Assembly (NCBI GenBank): GCA_024516035.1
Contig: CM044964.1
Span: 25,452,867 to 25,516,866 of the forward strand
Length of the DNA: 64,000 bases
Reading direction: 5' to 3'
Source of the DNA: Bactericera cockerelli
Lineage: Eukaryota; Arthropoda; Insecta; Hemiptera; Triozidae
The translations under genes and the position numbers were made by a program. Shown here piece after piece: positions 63,956 to 64,000 of this stretch (positions are counted from its first letter, which is position 1; each line of letters starts with the position of its first letter). The notes below the pieces were generated by a model. That model did not search any database. It saw only the letters and a program-made list of their open reading frames with translations, and was not told the origin of the DNA.

Positions 63956-64000
63956 TTAAGAGATTGTTGAAGAAGTGAAAGGGACGAGGATATGAAGATA

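Overview
This window is animal (metazoan) nuclear DNA. The reasons are a spliced gene with GT/AG introns, abundant tRNA-derived SINEs, non-LTR retrotransposon pieces, hAT-, piggyBac- and mariner-like inverted-repeat elements, long (A)n/(T)n and (AAT)n runs, and AT-rich intergenic sequence. The repeat style suggests an arthropod, but no sequence here fixes the species. There is one confidently recognised host gene: ribosome biogenesis factor RPF2 (Brix family), on the + strand at 59570-63207. Five of its exons are visible; the short first coding exon was not found. It carries an apparent 1-nt frameshift in an A7 run.

Layout. 1-16400: intergenic DNA packed with SINEs (families I call A to D and P), the 3' tail of a LINE (family G), a dispersed element with a terminal hairpin (family H), an 863-bp foldback element (2809-3671), and minisatellites (45 bp at 6661, 31 bp at 10329, 30 bp at 13950). 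16456-18525: a 689-residue reverse transcriptase ORF with intact catalytic motifs and a C-terminal nuclease-like domain, followed almost at once by poly(A). 18611-35280: more SINE/LINE debris, including a SINE nested in a SINE with a clear 12-bp target-site duplication. 35284-36936: a 1.65-kb near-palindrome with CAGGGTG ends and a ladder of internal CAGGGTG motifs. 36939-56800: repeats, minisatellites, two short C-terminal fragments of the same RT family, and several decayed coding-looking stretches. 56829-59230: a LINE remnant split by a 2087-bp hAT element with a perfect 8-bp target-site duplication. 59570-63207: RPF2, with an intron built almost wholly of SINEs and a threefold 99-bp duplication of the last splice acceptor. 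63201-64000: a minisatellite that begins in the RPF2 stop codon and is itself interrupted by a TTAA-flanked MITE.

How the parts fit: apart from RPF2, almost everything assignable is mobile DNA or a product of slippage and duplication. A recurring theme is minisatellites seeded inside a recognisable parent: the RPF2 stop codon, a SINE tRNA head and the RT C-terminus. Family names (A, B, C, D, E/F, G, H, K, L, M, N, P) are labels of convenience for repeats that recur inside this window; they are not database names.
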